Below, one piece after another: positions 26,201 through 33,859 of a DNA stretch of 37,768 nt. Source of the DNA: CAZUNB01 sp044227985 (GTDB taxonomy: Bacteria > Patescibacteriota > Saccharimonadia > Saccharimonadales > JAGPDM01); contig JBGAVT010000012.1 of the NCBI GenBank assembly GCA_044227985.1, forward strand, positions 1 through 37,768, given 5' to 3'. How positions within the stretch are numbered: position 1 is the first letter of the stretch; each line of letters opens with the position of its first letter. The position numbers and the translations under genes are program-made. The notes under the pieces were generated by a model. It made no database searches. It saw only the letters and a program-made list of their open reading frames with translations, and was not told the origin of the DNA.

Positions 26201-26502
26201 TCTTGGCCAAAACCATGAAAGGTAAATATCGGAACCTGGTAGGCTGCCTCACCAATAAGTCCATGAATTCGCTCGCGCATAGCCTGCGCACCGGCCTCAG
26301 TGAATGTCGTCAGTAGGATATTTTGTGGAAGCGTATCAGTTGTCTTCAAGATATAGGCTACACGAAGTGCAAGAAGCTGAGTCTTGCCTGTTCCCGGCCC
26401 TGCAATCACCTGTATCGGGCCATAGATATCAGTTACAGCCTGTTTTTGGGCTTCATTCAGATTAGCAAAATCTGTTTCATATTTTTGTTCAAAATTATTC
26501 AT
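23215..26502 (-). CDS. UvrD-family helicase fused to a RecB-like nuclease (AddA-like)
   Basis: The 1095-residue protein is a superfamily 1A DNA helicase. Motifs in order: Walker A VIAGPGTGKTQLLALR (33-48), motif Ia-Ib TTFTEAGAQAMRERI, motif II FVMIDEFQDTNSAQLK, motif III AVGDDDQGIYKFQGA, motif IV LTENYRSGKDIL, motif V MTAYGAKGLEFEQVHVLD and motif VI LLYVALTRAKTRLQL. The C-terminal about 200 residues form a PD-(D/E)XK nuclease: GNIVHAVLA (His), then GKIDAFIQL and QVIDYKTGKPS with the Asp and Lys of the active site, followed by QLIFYKLL. Helicase plus nuclease in one chain is the layout of AddA/RecB-like enzymes for double-strand break processing; no AddB partner is in the window. The start ATG has only a weak ribosome site. 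Confidence 0.92.
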   Translation of the reverse strand: MNNFEQKYETDFANLNEAQKQAVTDIYGPIQVIAGPGTGKTQLLALRVAYILKTTDTLPQNILLTTFTEAGAQAMRERIHGLIGEAAYQVPIFTFHGFGQDIINHYNQYFFSGMVQTPADEIRQIEIIENIIADLPVDSPFHKKDPSGKYLYVKSALSLIGQLKDQGITPNEFESMIRSTKAELDVLNESIQPLQSMARISAQSLELFEQILASLDLEEKTEGQKVRITELFASELHSTLVLAKKTDKISTKPLTTFKDKWLKKDYQKNFVFKSAETTEKLIAFVPIYEQYQENLSKLGLIDFSDMILEVIKTTEKVPAILFDLAERFQFVMIDEFQDTNSAQLKIIENFLAVGPDSDSPNVLAVGDDDQGIYKFQGAELSNILNFARRYDAKSIPLTENYRSGKDILDFARAIIVQGDERLENKIEGLSKRLNHHNQSKVNLTLYEYETQPEQFTAVARDVKEQIENGVSPKEIAVLSKRHAQLEEMTKYFQEIGVPYNYQARNNIFENPQIKRLLEMFELLTELLRNRQPQANFLFSQILRDGMWQIDASVIWQLSVDAYKERENWLELSRTHSDERLQFVAGFFISASKKAAQKETTFEEVLDILLGNEGLEIDDVQIYSPLKIFHFSKENLEAEPLKYLRNLSAIRLLRNTLREHFNSSNPSFLDAMAVIHRYLENDIRLNDTSRYAIETESVNLMTAYGAKGLEFEQVHVLDVENNVWARKVGGAKINTPENMPLTTADDEDDWLRLLYVALTRAKTRLQLHRARFKDDGKLRPALKFIQNITNQELLNIKDSEEQTIEFKVAELETDIFDYRQVKVEHDYKQILKEQVASMRLNVTALGNFLNLEYAGPEDFLFSNVLHFPQKISDSAAFGNIVHAVLATLVAQKEDTKISTANLDKIIARAVADQRVPAAKITHETDKAKKIIEHVLERKMPLFELNIRPELDFSTQHVVVDEVPLTGKIDAFIQLSKTSAQVIDYKTGKPSPSWGSSSKLHFYKRQLIFYKLLVEKSRDYANMKVNSGSILFVEPMSDGEIIQLEHEISEQDVDELRKLIKVVWKKIQNLDFPDTSQYKQSIAGIRQFESDLLEEKI

Positions 26503-27255
26503 AATTTCTATCTATCAGTATGCCAGAATACGTGACGTATCGCGACCTACAGGCTTTTCTGCTTGGTCAATTCGCCTACTAAAGGAAAAGCCCTAGAGAT
26601 TATTTCATTATAGTTTTTATTGATATTCAGGTAGTATTTTTTACTCTAAATTCTTGAACATATCCAATACTAAAAATATTCTAGCAACCATAGTCAACAT
26701 TGTGGTCAGTTCGGCATCATATAAGAAAATGAATGAATTGCCTGCTCTGGAGCACTAGATAATTTTCGGACTTATAGCTATAACTGCATACAATAAATAA
26801 TACGCGCCTCCTACCAACTTTTATTTTCTTCATGGTTAAAGGCTATCTTTACCCAATAACCAGCACCTACAGTACTAGCTTTTCTAGTTGGGCGATTCAA
26901 TTATGGCAATAGGAGAAGATCGATAGGTGCGGAATCATCAGGAAAAACATTCCAAGTTAAAAATTCTTAAAATACTAAAATAACGATAAACTAATTATTG
27001 AATAAATCTTTTTGGTTGTGTATCAATTAATTTGACTAATACCAACACGATTTTGCTCAAAACTTTTAAACGGTTTTTGTTCTCAACATACCTGAATACA
27101 TGATATCAAGTCACCGCTACTGGGTCAAGCCCTATGAATACCTTTTTTATGAGTATTAGATAGATCAAGTATCTCGATCTGTTAAATTATAGAAATTATT
27201 CCATCTTTGGTACTATATACAATATAAAGCTAGAAGAATCAGGAAAATTAAAAAA
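26503..27255. other. 753-bp AT-rich gap between divergent genes
   Basis: No gene is supported. Two inverted repeats lie close to the helicase start: ATACGTGACGTAT (26528-26540, a 13-base perfect dyad 26 bases upstream of the ATG) and GGCTTTTC/GAAAAGCC (26552-26559 and 26585-26592). The rest is AT-rich with many stops on both strands. The last part should hold the promoter of the gene at 27256; an AGGA ribosome site is visible at about 27241-27244. Confidence 0.4.
26528..26540. promoter_or_regulatory. 13-base dyad, possible operator upstream of the helicase
   Basis: ATACGT-G-ACGTAT is a perfect inverted repeat placed 26 bases before the helicase start, where a repressor site would be expected. 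No regulator is known for it. Confidence 0.3.
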
Positions 27256-28068
27256 ATGAACAATTCCCAAAATCATGATAGTAGTGGCCCTGCTTCGGTC
27301 AAATATGAAATTTTAAACAGCTCGAAGACTGCTCTTCCTGTAATTGAGCCGAAAAAAACCAGACTTCATCTTAAGACCATAGTATTAATTATGTTCACTG
27401 TTGTGGTCTTTATAGTGCTAGCGTGCACTTCTATCTATTTCTTAAATAATCAATTTGGAAAAACTATAAATGATTCACTTTTTGATAATTCAGATAATTC
27501 GACGCAAATTAGTGATGATATCTTTATTGATTCTGATCAGCCAATACCTGAGACTCTTCCAAAAGATATACCGATCAAAATCAAATATGCCCACAATCTT
27601 GGGTCTGTTTGTAAGGGTTACAAAATTGAAAATGCCGCAGCACTAGACAAGGCCAAAGATTCAGATAACTCCGTAATATTTGCTCACAACTCTTCTCATA
27701 GGAACAACTACTATGTTCCAATTGATATCGATGTTGATGTTGAAAACGATGGTTCAGCTAAGATAAACACCATTTCGATCGTAGCTTGTGCAAATTCCGA
27801 TGAATCTAACACGCAGCGAGTAAACACTTGCGAGACACGTGGTGGACAACAAGTACCTCTTCTCGCACCAAACTATAACGTCAGCTATTACGAAGCCAGG
27901 ACTGGCAAGAAAATCGGTGAAGACGCTCAGTCGTTGCCCGGAGATAGTCAGTGCTACAATGTTTTCAAATACTACGGGACTGAAAAGCAACCTCGAACAA
28001 ACATTATAGCCCTACCAGAACTTACTACCACACAAAACATTACGAGAAAATTTATAAACCAGTTATAG
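27256..28068 (+). CDS. Single-pass membrane protein with Cys-containing external domain, unrecognised
   Basis: The 270-residue protein has a polar N-terminus (1-38), one membrane helix (about 41-63) and an external domain of about 205 residues. The domain starts with an acidic Asp/Ser-rich linker and then includes four cysteines: SVCKGYKIENA, VACANSDES, NTCETRGGQ and SQCYNVF. These could form two disulfides. VLAC inside the hydrophobic segment looks like a lipobox, but the long N-terminus and hydrophobic residues after the Cys make a plain membrane anchor more likely. An AGGA ribosome site lies about 11 bases upstream. No family was recognised; it resembles surface proteins of unknown role. 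Confidence 0.6.
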   Translation: MNNSQNHDSSGPASVKYEILNSSKTALPVIEPKKTRLHLKTIVLIMFTVVVFIVLACTSIYFLNNQFGKTINDSLFDNSDNSTQISDDIFIDSDQPIPETLPKDIPIKIKYAHNLGSVCKGYKIENAAALDKAKDSDNSVIFAHNSSHRNNYYVPIDIDVDVENDGSAKINTISIVACANSDESNTQRVNTCETRGGQQVPLLAPNYNVSYYEARTGKKIGEDAQSLPGDSQCYNVFKYYGTEKQPRTNIIALPELTTTQNITRKFINQL

Positions 28069-28093
28069 AGGTTATCTAATGTCGGTTAAAAGA

Positions 28094-28339
28094 TTAGTCA
28101 ACTTGATACTGATCTACCCTACTCTCAACGGACCTAAAGCCTAGCTTAATGAGCTTTCTTCTGGCAGCTCCCGATCGATAGCCTGAATGACAATATACTA
28201 TTACGTCATCATTAAATTGAATATTTGGATGTAATTTACAGATTTTTCTAATCTTTTTAAGCGGAATATTAATAGCTTCAGAATGATGTCCCCTGTCAAA
28301 CTCTACAGGCTGGCGAACGTCAATAACTACCCTGCTCAT
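28094..28339 (-). CDS. Single-domain rhodanese-like protein
   Basis: The 81-residue protein begins VVIDVRQPVEFDRGHHSEAINIPL and has the active-site loop VIVYCHSGYRSGAARRKL, in which Cys is the persulfide carrier. The size is that of small GlpE/PspE-type rhodaneses, somewhat short at the C-terminal end. It probably carries sulfane sulfur. It lies 6 bases after the DUF2177 gene and would be the last gene of a three-gene operon with the Cys-rich protein. Confidence 0.85.
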   Translation of the reverse strand: MSRVVIDVRQPVEFDRGHHSEAINIPLKKIRKICKLHPNIQFNDDVIVYCHSGYRSGAARRKLIKLGFRSVESRVDQYQVD

Positions 28340-28345
28340 GGTATA

Positions 28346-28747
28346 TTAAAAAAACTTAGTTATGATAAACACCGCTACGACAGTCGTAACTGAAGTTAAA
28401 AACGTTCCCCAGATAATATCAACGATACTAACAATAGCCGGCCAGTCTTTTAATGTTGCATGGTTGGTTAAATCATAGGTTGCATAGCAGACAAGCCCAA
28501 AGATTGCCCCTCGAATTGCGACTTGGCCAAGCGACATGTTGTCTTTAAGTGCTGGAGAGACAACAAAGTAGACCAATCCAAAGATATATATGAGGTAAAA
28601 AATGCCAGCAACTGGTAAATTCGGACTCTTCGCCATCAAATGACCGATATGTTTTTTATAAAAACTTGGCGCAATTTTTGCGAGCCATGCTGCATCTAAT
28701 ACCAAAAAACTAAGAAACGTAACTGCAAAATTTCGTATTAATTCCAT
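28346..28747 (-). CDS. DUF2177-family membrane protein
   Basis: The 133-residue protein has four membrane segments and the family's features: FLVLDAAWLAKIAPSFYKKHIGHLM near the N-terminus, AIRGAIFGLVCYATYDLTNHATLKDW in the middle (Tyr-Asp-Leu-Thr-Asn) and SIVDIIWGTFLTSVTTV at the end. DUF2177 has no established function. It lies between the Cys-rich protein (25 bases) and the rhodanese (6 bases). Confidence 0.85.
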   Translation of the reverse strand: MELIRNFAVTFLSFLVLDAAWLAKIAPSFYKKHIGHLMAKSPNLPVAGIFYLIYIFGLVYFVVSPALKDNMSLGQVAIRGAIFGLVCYATYDLTNHATLKDWPAIVSIVDIIWGTFLTSVTTVVAVFIITKFF

Positions 28748-28772
28748 GTTTTTTAATTATAGCATTATATTT

Positions 28773-29090
28773 TTAGCTTCGAGTGATTCTACCAATTCTG
28801 ATATTTCCATCTTCTCCGACACCTGCACCACCATACTCCAGACCACCCTCCCCTCGTATCTTGACCGCAGTTGCAGGAATAATATCTATTTCTTCCATAC
28901 CTAACCTAGCCTCATCTCTTCGGCCACATACACCTAGACAGCCAAGCTCTTGCAGTAACTTATCAACGTCATCGCATCTATTGCGTAATCGCTCTAAAAA
29001 ATCGTCTGGATTTAGACCATTTTGCCCAGCAAGCTCATCCACGCACCCCCCCACACAAGCAAACACATCTGGTTTTCGTCGTTCAGTCAT
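28773..29090 (-). CDS. Small Cys-rich protein with two C-x3-C motifs, unrecognised
   Basis: The 105-residue protein has cysteines at 12, 16, 39, 51 and 55. The two pairs, ACVGGCVDEL and LGCLGVCGRR, have the same spacing and could bind a metal or Fe-S cluster, or form redox disulfides; the second pair resembles the C-x3-C of thioredoxin-like 2Fe-2S proteins but the chain is too short to be sure. The second half is Gly-rich (RGEGGLEYGGAGVGEDGN). It is the first gene of a three-gene group with DUF2177 and rhodanese, which hints at sulfur or redox chemistry. Family unknown. Confidence 0.5.
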   Translation of the reverse strand: MTERRKPDVFACVGGCVDELAGQNGLNPDDFLERLRNRCDDVDKLLQELGCLGVCGRRDEARLGMEEIDIIPATAVKIRGEGGLEYGGAGVGEDGNIRIGRITRS

Positions 29091-29118
29091 TTATTTACTA
29101 TAAAATAATAAATAAATA

Positions 29119-29148
29119 TTTACAATATTTAATATTTTTTGCTATAAT
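29119..29148 (+). promoter_or_regulatory. tmRNA promoter
   Basis: TTTACA (29119-29124), an 18-base spacer and a perfect TATAAT (29143-29148) end 11 bases before the tmRNA 5' end. The few extra 5' bases would be removed by RNase P. Confidence 0.75.
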
Positions 29149-29159
29149 AGAGTCATTGT

Positions 29160-29591
29160 GGGGCTGAATTAGCTCTAGACATATGGACATTGAAAATCTA
29201 TTTTGCGAGTCGTCTGATCTGGCGTTACCGGATCAAATTTTTAAATGCAAACGCATTTTCACAGGTGAAAGCCGCATTTGTAAATGCTTCTACTTACGTA
29301 GCAAGCCTCTTCACACCTGCACCAGCTTTCGCTGCTGTTTCACTTAGGTGATTCCCATCGTGCCCACGACACCATCTAGCGGTTGCACGGTGCTATATTG
29401 ATGGTTGCTGCTAATTTCAGTGTTTTGACTACTGTCTCATTGAACTAGCTTAAGACTACAAAAGACGATATTTTTACATGAATTTTTGGCATTTTTTCCG
29501 TCATGTAAAAGGTTTTTGAAAATTGCCTACACTCGTAGAAGAATAGGTTCTCACCGTATGGACGCGGGTGCAATTCCCGCCAGCTCCACCA
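29160..29591 (+). ncRNA. ssrA: tmRNA (ssrA)
   Basis: tmRNA rescues stalled ribosomes together with SmpB. The 5' end GGGGCTGAATTAGC pairs with the 3' end CAGCTCC to form the acceptor stem, and the 3' part has the T-arm GCGGGTGCAATTCCCGC followed by the encoded CCA. The tag frame begins at GCA AAC (29247), the usual resume-codon context. It reads ANAFSQVKAAFVNASTYVA and then SLFTPAPAFAAVSLR before TGA (29349-29351), 34 codons. That is long, and it ends SLR instead of the usual A-A or L-A-A type. The total of 432 bases is slightly longer than typical. Confidence 0.92.
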
Positions 29592-29593
29592 AG

Positions 29594-29625
29594 AAAGACT
29601 TTTCAATAGATGGAAGGTCTTTTTT
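29594..29625 (+). terminator. Intrinsic terminator of tmRNA
   Basis: AAAGACTTTTC (29594-29604) pairs with GGAAGGTCTTT (29612-29622) with some G-U pairs, a 7-base loop and a run of T after it. It starts 2 bases after the tmRNA CCA end. Confidence 0.75.
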
Positions 29626-29726
29626 AGTTTTAAGTCACCCTAGAAAGTATTCCAATCAAAAATGGCATTATACCCTGCTTATGCTATGATTATAAGGTAA
29701 CAAAAAATACAAAAAAGCAGGGTCAC

Positions 29727-32087
29727 ATGGACATAAAATCAGATGAATATTTCACTAAGCTCAATGCATATTGGCGAGCAGCCAACTACATTTCAGTTGG
29801 ACAAATATATCTTCGCGACAATCCATTACTAAAAGAACCTCTACAGCGGAAACATATCAAAAATAATCTATTAGGCCACTGGGGAACGACTCCTGGCCAA
29901 AACTTTATTTACGCTCATCTCAATAGAATTATATCGAAAAATGACGCCAGCGTACTCTATATTTCTGGTCCGGGACATGGTGGGCCTGCGCTTGTGGGCA
30001 ATACTTATCTCGAAGGTACATTTACAGACAACTACCCAGAAATCACACAAGATGAATCAGGTTTGAGGAAACTTTTCAAAACTTTTTCTTTCCCTGGCGG
30101 TATACCAAGCCATGTCTCTCCGCATATTCCTGGTTCAATACATGAAGGTGGCGAACTTGGCTATTCTTTGAGTCATGCTTACGGTGCTGTCTTTGATAAC
30201 CCTGATCTCGTTGTCGCCTGTGTGGTTGGCGATGGTGAAGCTGAAACGGGGCCGTTGGCTACTTCGTGGCATGCAAATAAATTTGTTAATCCTGCAACCG
30301 ATGGTGCAGTTCTACCTATTCTCCACCTTAATGGATATAAAATAAGTAATCCTACAATTTTAGCTAGAATTGGAAGAGATGAGCTACAAAAATTATTTGA
30401 AGGTTATGGATATGAGCCGCTCTTCGTTGAAGGTAGTAAGCCAATGGCTATGCATAAACTAATGGCAAAACAAATGGATGTAGCATTCAGAAAAATTAAA
30501 AAGATTCAAAATGGTGCTCGTAAAAACAAAATAGATGAGAGACCTAAATGGCCGATGATTATCCTAAATTCACCTAAAGGCTGGACTGGTCCTAAGCGTG
30601 TTGATGGTAAAAAAATCGAAGGTAATTTCCGCTCTCATCAAGTACCAATCGTGATAGATGGTAAAAAAGACGACGAGAATATCGCATTGCTAGAAAAATG
30701 GATGAAAAGCTACAAACCTGAAGAACTATTCGATAAAGATGGACGACTAATACAAGAGCTAATTGATATAGCGCCACAGGGTAACAAGCGCATGGGTGCA
30801 AATAAGCACGCTAATGGCGGCGCTCTGCTCCGTGAGCTACATATGCCCGATTTTCGTGACTATGCACTCGATAAGACCAAACATGGTCATCGCATTGCTA
30901 GCAATACGCATGTAACTGGAAACTTCCTACGCGATATTACAAAGCTAAACAAAAAAGAAGCAAACTTTCGTATTTTCGGTCCGGATGAAACTGTTTCAAA
31001 CAAACTAGAACCTGTCTTCGAGCACACTAATCGTCAATGGAACGCCAGAACCGAAAAAGCTGATGAATTTTTAGCCCCTCAAGGAATGGTGGTTGATTCT
31101 ATGCTTAGCGAGCATCAATGCCAAGGTTGGCTTGAAGGATATCTTTTAACTGGAAGACATGGGCTATTCCATAGCTATGAAGCATTTATTCGCATTGTTG
31201 ACTCAATGCTCAACCAACATGCTAAATGGATTAAGATGTCTTCTGAAATTACATGGCGAGAACCGATTGCCTCTCTCAACTATTTATTGACTTCTCATGT
31301 TTGGCGCCAAGACCACAATGGCTTTACTCACCAAGACCCCGGTTTTATTGACCACTTGATCAACAAGAAATCCGCGACTGCTCGCGTCTACCTGCCTCCT
31401 GATGCTAATACGCTACTCTCGGTCATGGACCACTGTTTAAGAAGTCGTAACTATATCAATCTAGTTATTTGCGATAAACATGATAGCCATCAGTGGCTTG
31501 ATATGGACGATGCAATCGAGCATTGCACAAAAGGTATCAGCAAATGGGATTGGGCCTCAAATGATGGTGACGAAGAACCTGATGTTGTGATTGCTAGTGC
31601 TGGAGATATCCCGGCACTCGAAACATTAGCTGCTGTCTCAATTCTTCGCAAAGAATTACCAAAGCTAAAAGTTCGCTACGTCAATGTTGTTGATTTGATG
31701 AAACTTCAGGATCGTGAAGATCACTCTCATGGGCTCAGTAGCATCGAATATGATGAAATTTTCACCAAAGATAAACCGATAATCTTTGCCTTCCATGGCT
31801 ACCCATGGTTAGTGCATCGTCTGGCGTACAAAAGAACCAACCAGCGGCTTCATGTACGAGGATATATTGAAGAAGGCACGATTACGACAGCTTTCGATAT
31901 GACTGTTATGAATCATATGGATAGGTTTAACCTCGTTATTGACGTCACTCAAAGAGTTGAAGGACTTGGAGAAAAAGGCGAAGAGCTAAAAGAAAAAATG
32001 CAAATAAAACTAATCGAACATAAGAATTACATTGACCAAAATGGTATCGACATGCCAGAAATTGAGAACTGGCAATGGAACCAATAG
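29727..32087 (+). CDS. xfp: Phosphoketolase (xylulose-5-P / fructose-6-P)
   Basis: Phosphoketolase is a TPP enzyme that splits xylulose-5-phosphate (and often fructose-6-phosphate) with phosphate into acetyl phosphate and a shorter sugar phosphate. The 786-residue length and motifs are as in the family: LLGHWGTTPGQNFIYAHLNR near the N-terminus, SGPGHGGPALVGNTYLEG, FPGGIPSHVSPHIPGSIHEGGELGYSLSHAYG in pieces, and the TPP/Mg loop VVGDGEAETGPLATSWHANKF. GHWGT and ISNPTILAR are also typical. The ackA start overlaps its end by 13 bases, so acetyl phosphate goes directly to ATP formation. An extended -10 (TGCTATGAT, 29682-29690) lies upstream. Confidence 0.95.
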   Translation: MDIKSDEYFTKLNAYWRAANYISVGQIYLRDNPLLKEPLQRKHIKNNLLGHWGTTPGQNFIYAHLNRIISKNDASVLYISGPGHGGPALVGNTYLEGTFTDNYPEITQDESGLRKLFKTFSFPGGIPSHVSPHIPGSIHEGGELGYSLSHAYGAVFDNPDLVVACVVGDGEAETGPLATSWHANKFVNPATDGAVLPILHLNGYKISNPTILARIGRDELQKLFEGYGYEPLFVEGSKPMAMHKLMAKQMDVAFRKIKKIQNGARKNKIDERPKWPMIILNSPKGWTGPKRVDGKKIEGNFRSHQVPIVIDGKKDDENIALLEKWMKSYKPEELFDKDGRLIQELIDIAPQGNKRMGANKHANGGALLRELHMPDFRDYALDKTKHGHRIASNTHVTGNFLRDITKLNKKEANFRIFGPDETVSNKLEPVFEHTNRQWNARTEKADEFLAPQGMVVDSMLSEHQCQGWLEGYLLTGRHGLFHSYEAFIRIVDSMLNQHAKWIKMSSEITWREPIASLNYLLTSHVWRQDHNGFTHQDPGFIDHLINKKSATARVYLPPDANTLLSVMDHCLRSRNYINLVICDKHDSHQWLDMDDAIEHCTKGISKWDWASNDGDEEPDVVIASAGDIPALETLAAVSILRKELPKLKVRYVNVVDLMKLQDREDHSHGLSSIEYDEIFTKDKPIIFAFHGYPWLVHRLAYKRTNQRLHVRGYIEEGTITTAFDMTVMNHMDRFNLVIDVTQRVEGLGEKGEELKEKMQIKLIEHKNYIDQNGIDMPEIENWQWNQ

Positions 32088-33241
32088 TTTTATCGATCAA
32101 CCCTGGCAGTAGCTCAAGAGAGTTTTCTCTGTATCGAGGAGTTCGTCTGATTTTTAGTGCATATTTTGAGCGCGAAGATGACTCTTTTTTAATTAGCTAT
32201 ATGCCGAATAATACTACGGAAAAAGTTTCTTCCAGAAGCTTCGATCAGTCTTTGGGCTATTTCTTGCAAAAGTTAAGTGAAGCTACAAGAATCAAGCCAT
32301 CACAGATTGAAACTGTCGGCATCCGGCTTGTTGCTCCTGGCAAAGAATTCCAAAAAACACGACAGGTTGATGAACGGTTTCTCGAAGATTTAGAAAAAGC
32401 TGCTTCACGAGCTCCGCTTCATGTCCCAACTGAAATAGCTCAAATAGAGCAAACAATGGGTCTTCTCCCGAACGCAAAGATTGTCGCAGTCTCTGATTCC
32501 ACTTTCCATAAAACTATGCCGACTGTCGCTAGACGATATGCTATTCCCTATCAAGACACTGAGTCCGGATTCAACCGTTTCGGCTATCATGGCATCTCGT
32601 TACAATCGGTTGTCAGAAAATTAAGAGACGAGAAGAAACTAAATTACAAAAATATAATCGTCTGCCATCTCGGCAGTGGTTCTTCGATAACCGCAATGAA
32701 CAGCTGGAAAAGCGTCGAGACTTCGATGGGATTCTCCCCTCTTGAGGGCCTAGTCATGGCTACTCGTTCGGGTAATATTGATATAGAAGCTGCACTCGAG
32801 ATCAAAAGGGCAAGACAATTAGACGATAGCCAGCTGGTAGAATATCTGAATAAACAATCTGGCTTACTTGGGGTTAGCAGAGTATCAAGTGATATTCGTG
32901 AGCTTCTTAAGGTCGAGGATTCAAATAAAAACGCTCAACTAGCGCTTCAGATGATGGTCTATAGGATCCGATTTTATCTCGGAGCTTACTTTGCCATCCT
33001 TGGCGGAATTGATGCACTTATCTTTACTGCTACCGTCGGTGAACGCTCAGCACCAATTCGCCAAAGAATCTGTGAGAATTTAAAACATCTAGGGATTGAG
33101 CTCGATCAGGATATAAATTTGAAAACTGATACAAAATTCCAGAAAATTAGCTCGAAAACCTCTTCAGTCGACGTACTTGTTGTTCCTGCGGATGAGCCTA
33201 AAGAAATGGCCATACAAACTTTTAGCCTTGTTACAAAGTAA
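32075..33241 (+). CDS. ackA: Acetate kinase
   Basis: Acetate kinase turns acetyl phosphate and ADP into acetate and ATP, completing the phosphoketolase route. The 388-residue protein is a diverged member. It keeps SINPGSSSREFSLY, AVSDSTFHKTMP (Asp), RFGYHGISLQ (active-site His), VCHLGSGSSITAM, GLVMATRSGNIDIE (Arg), GVSRVSSDIREL and FTATVGERSAPIRQRI. The usual G-H-R-V-V-H-G-G reads GIRLVAPG, so two conserved residues of that loop are changed. The start is fixed by the GSSS strand near the N-terminus; the ATG lies in the last codons of xfp. Confidence 0.9.
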   Translation: MEPIVLSINPGSSSREFSLYRGVRLIFSAYFEREDDSFLISYMPNNTTEKVSSRSFDQSLGYFLQKLSEATRIKPSQIETVGIRLVAPGKEFQKTRQVDERFLEDLEKAASRAPLHVPTEIAQIEQTMGLLPNAKIVAVSDSTFHKTMPTVARRYAIPYQDTESGFNRFGYHGISLQSVVRKLRDEKKLNYKNIIVCHLGSGSSITAMNSWKSVETSMGFSPLEGLVMATRSGNIDIEAALEIKRARQLDDSQLVEYLNKQSGLLGVSRVSSDIRELLKVEDSNKNAQLALQMMVYRIRFYLGAYFAILGGIDALIFTATVGERSAPIRQRICENLKHLGIELDQDINLKTDTKFQKISSKTSSVDVLVVPADEPKEMAIQTFSLVTK

Positions 33242-33249
33242 CACTTCTA

Positions 33250-33858
33250 CTATCTTGTTTTTAGAAATAGATTCTCGATGCTGCTTTCTGCACTACAGTG
33301 ATCAGAGTACTCTATAGTTCTATCGGCTAGTACTTCGTACTTTTTGATTCTAGCCTGTAATAATACTTGAAAGTTTTTAGCCAAATTACCATCAAGGTCT
33401 AACGAATTATCCATTTGAAAATGTTCTGCCCAATACACTGGCTTCGGATTGGAGAGATAGCGCTCAACCATTTCACCTAGAAGAGAGTCATCAGCCCGTA
33501 AATAAATCACCTCACTTCTGTCTTTCAGCAATTTAATAGTCTGAGCTGGCAAGCTGATAAAACTTCCCGAAGTGTCGATGACTACATTTGTTGAATTCCC
33601 TAGATTACTAAGAAGCTCAAGCGTAGCTTGATTCTCCAGATCAATATAAAGCTTGCTGTTTTCTCTGTAGCGCTCTTCCCATGGCTGCCCCATCCACATA
33701 CTAAGTTCTGATTCATTTATATCTAGGCCCATACGGTTAGTCAACTTGTCTGTGATCAACCCATCAACCGAAAATCTACTGAAACCAGCTTCAGATTCTA
33801 ATTTCTTCGACCAGTGGCTTTTGCCAATATTGCTCATACCGATCAATGAAATAATCAT
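33250..33858 (-). CDS. P-loop kinase, shikimate-kinase-like, paired with thrC
   Basis: The 202-residue protein begins IISLIGMSNIGKSHWSKKLE, a Walker A loop (G7-x4-GKS, 7-14) of the shikimate/gluconate-kinase type. It has FSVDGLITDKL after it (Asp of the acceptor site) and VVIDTSGSFISL as a Walker-B-like strand, then VIYLRADDSLLGEMVERYLSNPKP. No other aromatic-pathway gene is here, so shikimate is not a safe substrate. It starts one base after the thrC stop, so they are co-translated. Human THNSL1 fuses a shikimate-kinase-like domain to a threonine-synthase-like domain. This suggests a common reaction unit, with substrate unknown. Confidence 0.65.
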   Translation of the reverse strand: MIISLIGMSNIGKSHWSKKLESEAGFSRFSVDGLITDKLTNRMGLDINESELSMWMGQPWEERYRENSKLYIDLENQATLELLSNLGNSTNVVIDTSGSFISLPAQTIKLLKDRSEVIYLRADDSLLGEMVERYLSNPKPVYWAEHFQMDNSLDLDGNLAKNFQVLLQARIKKYEVLADRTIEYSDHCSAESSIENLFLKTR

Positions 33859-33859
33859 C

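Noticed and set aside
29486..29689. 67-codon ORF over the tmRNA 3' end
   Set aside because: It is a chance frame over the tmRNA T-arm, CCA end and terminator.
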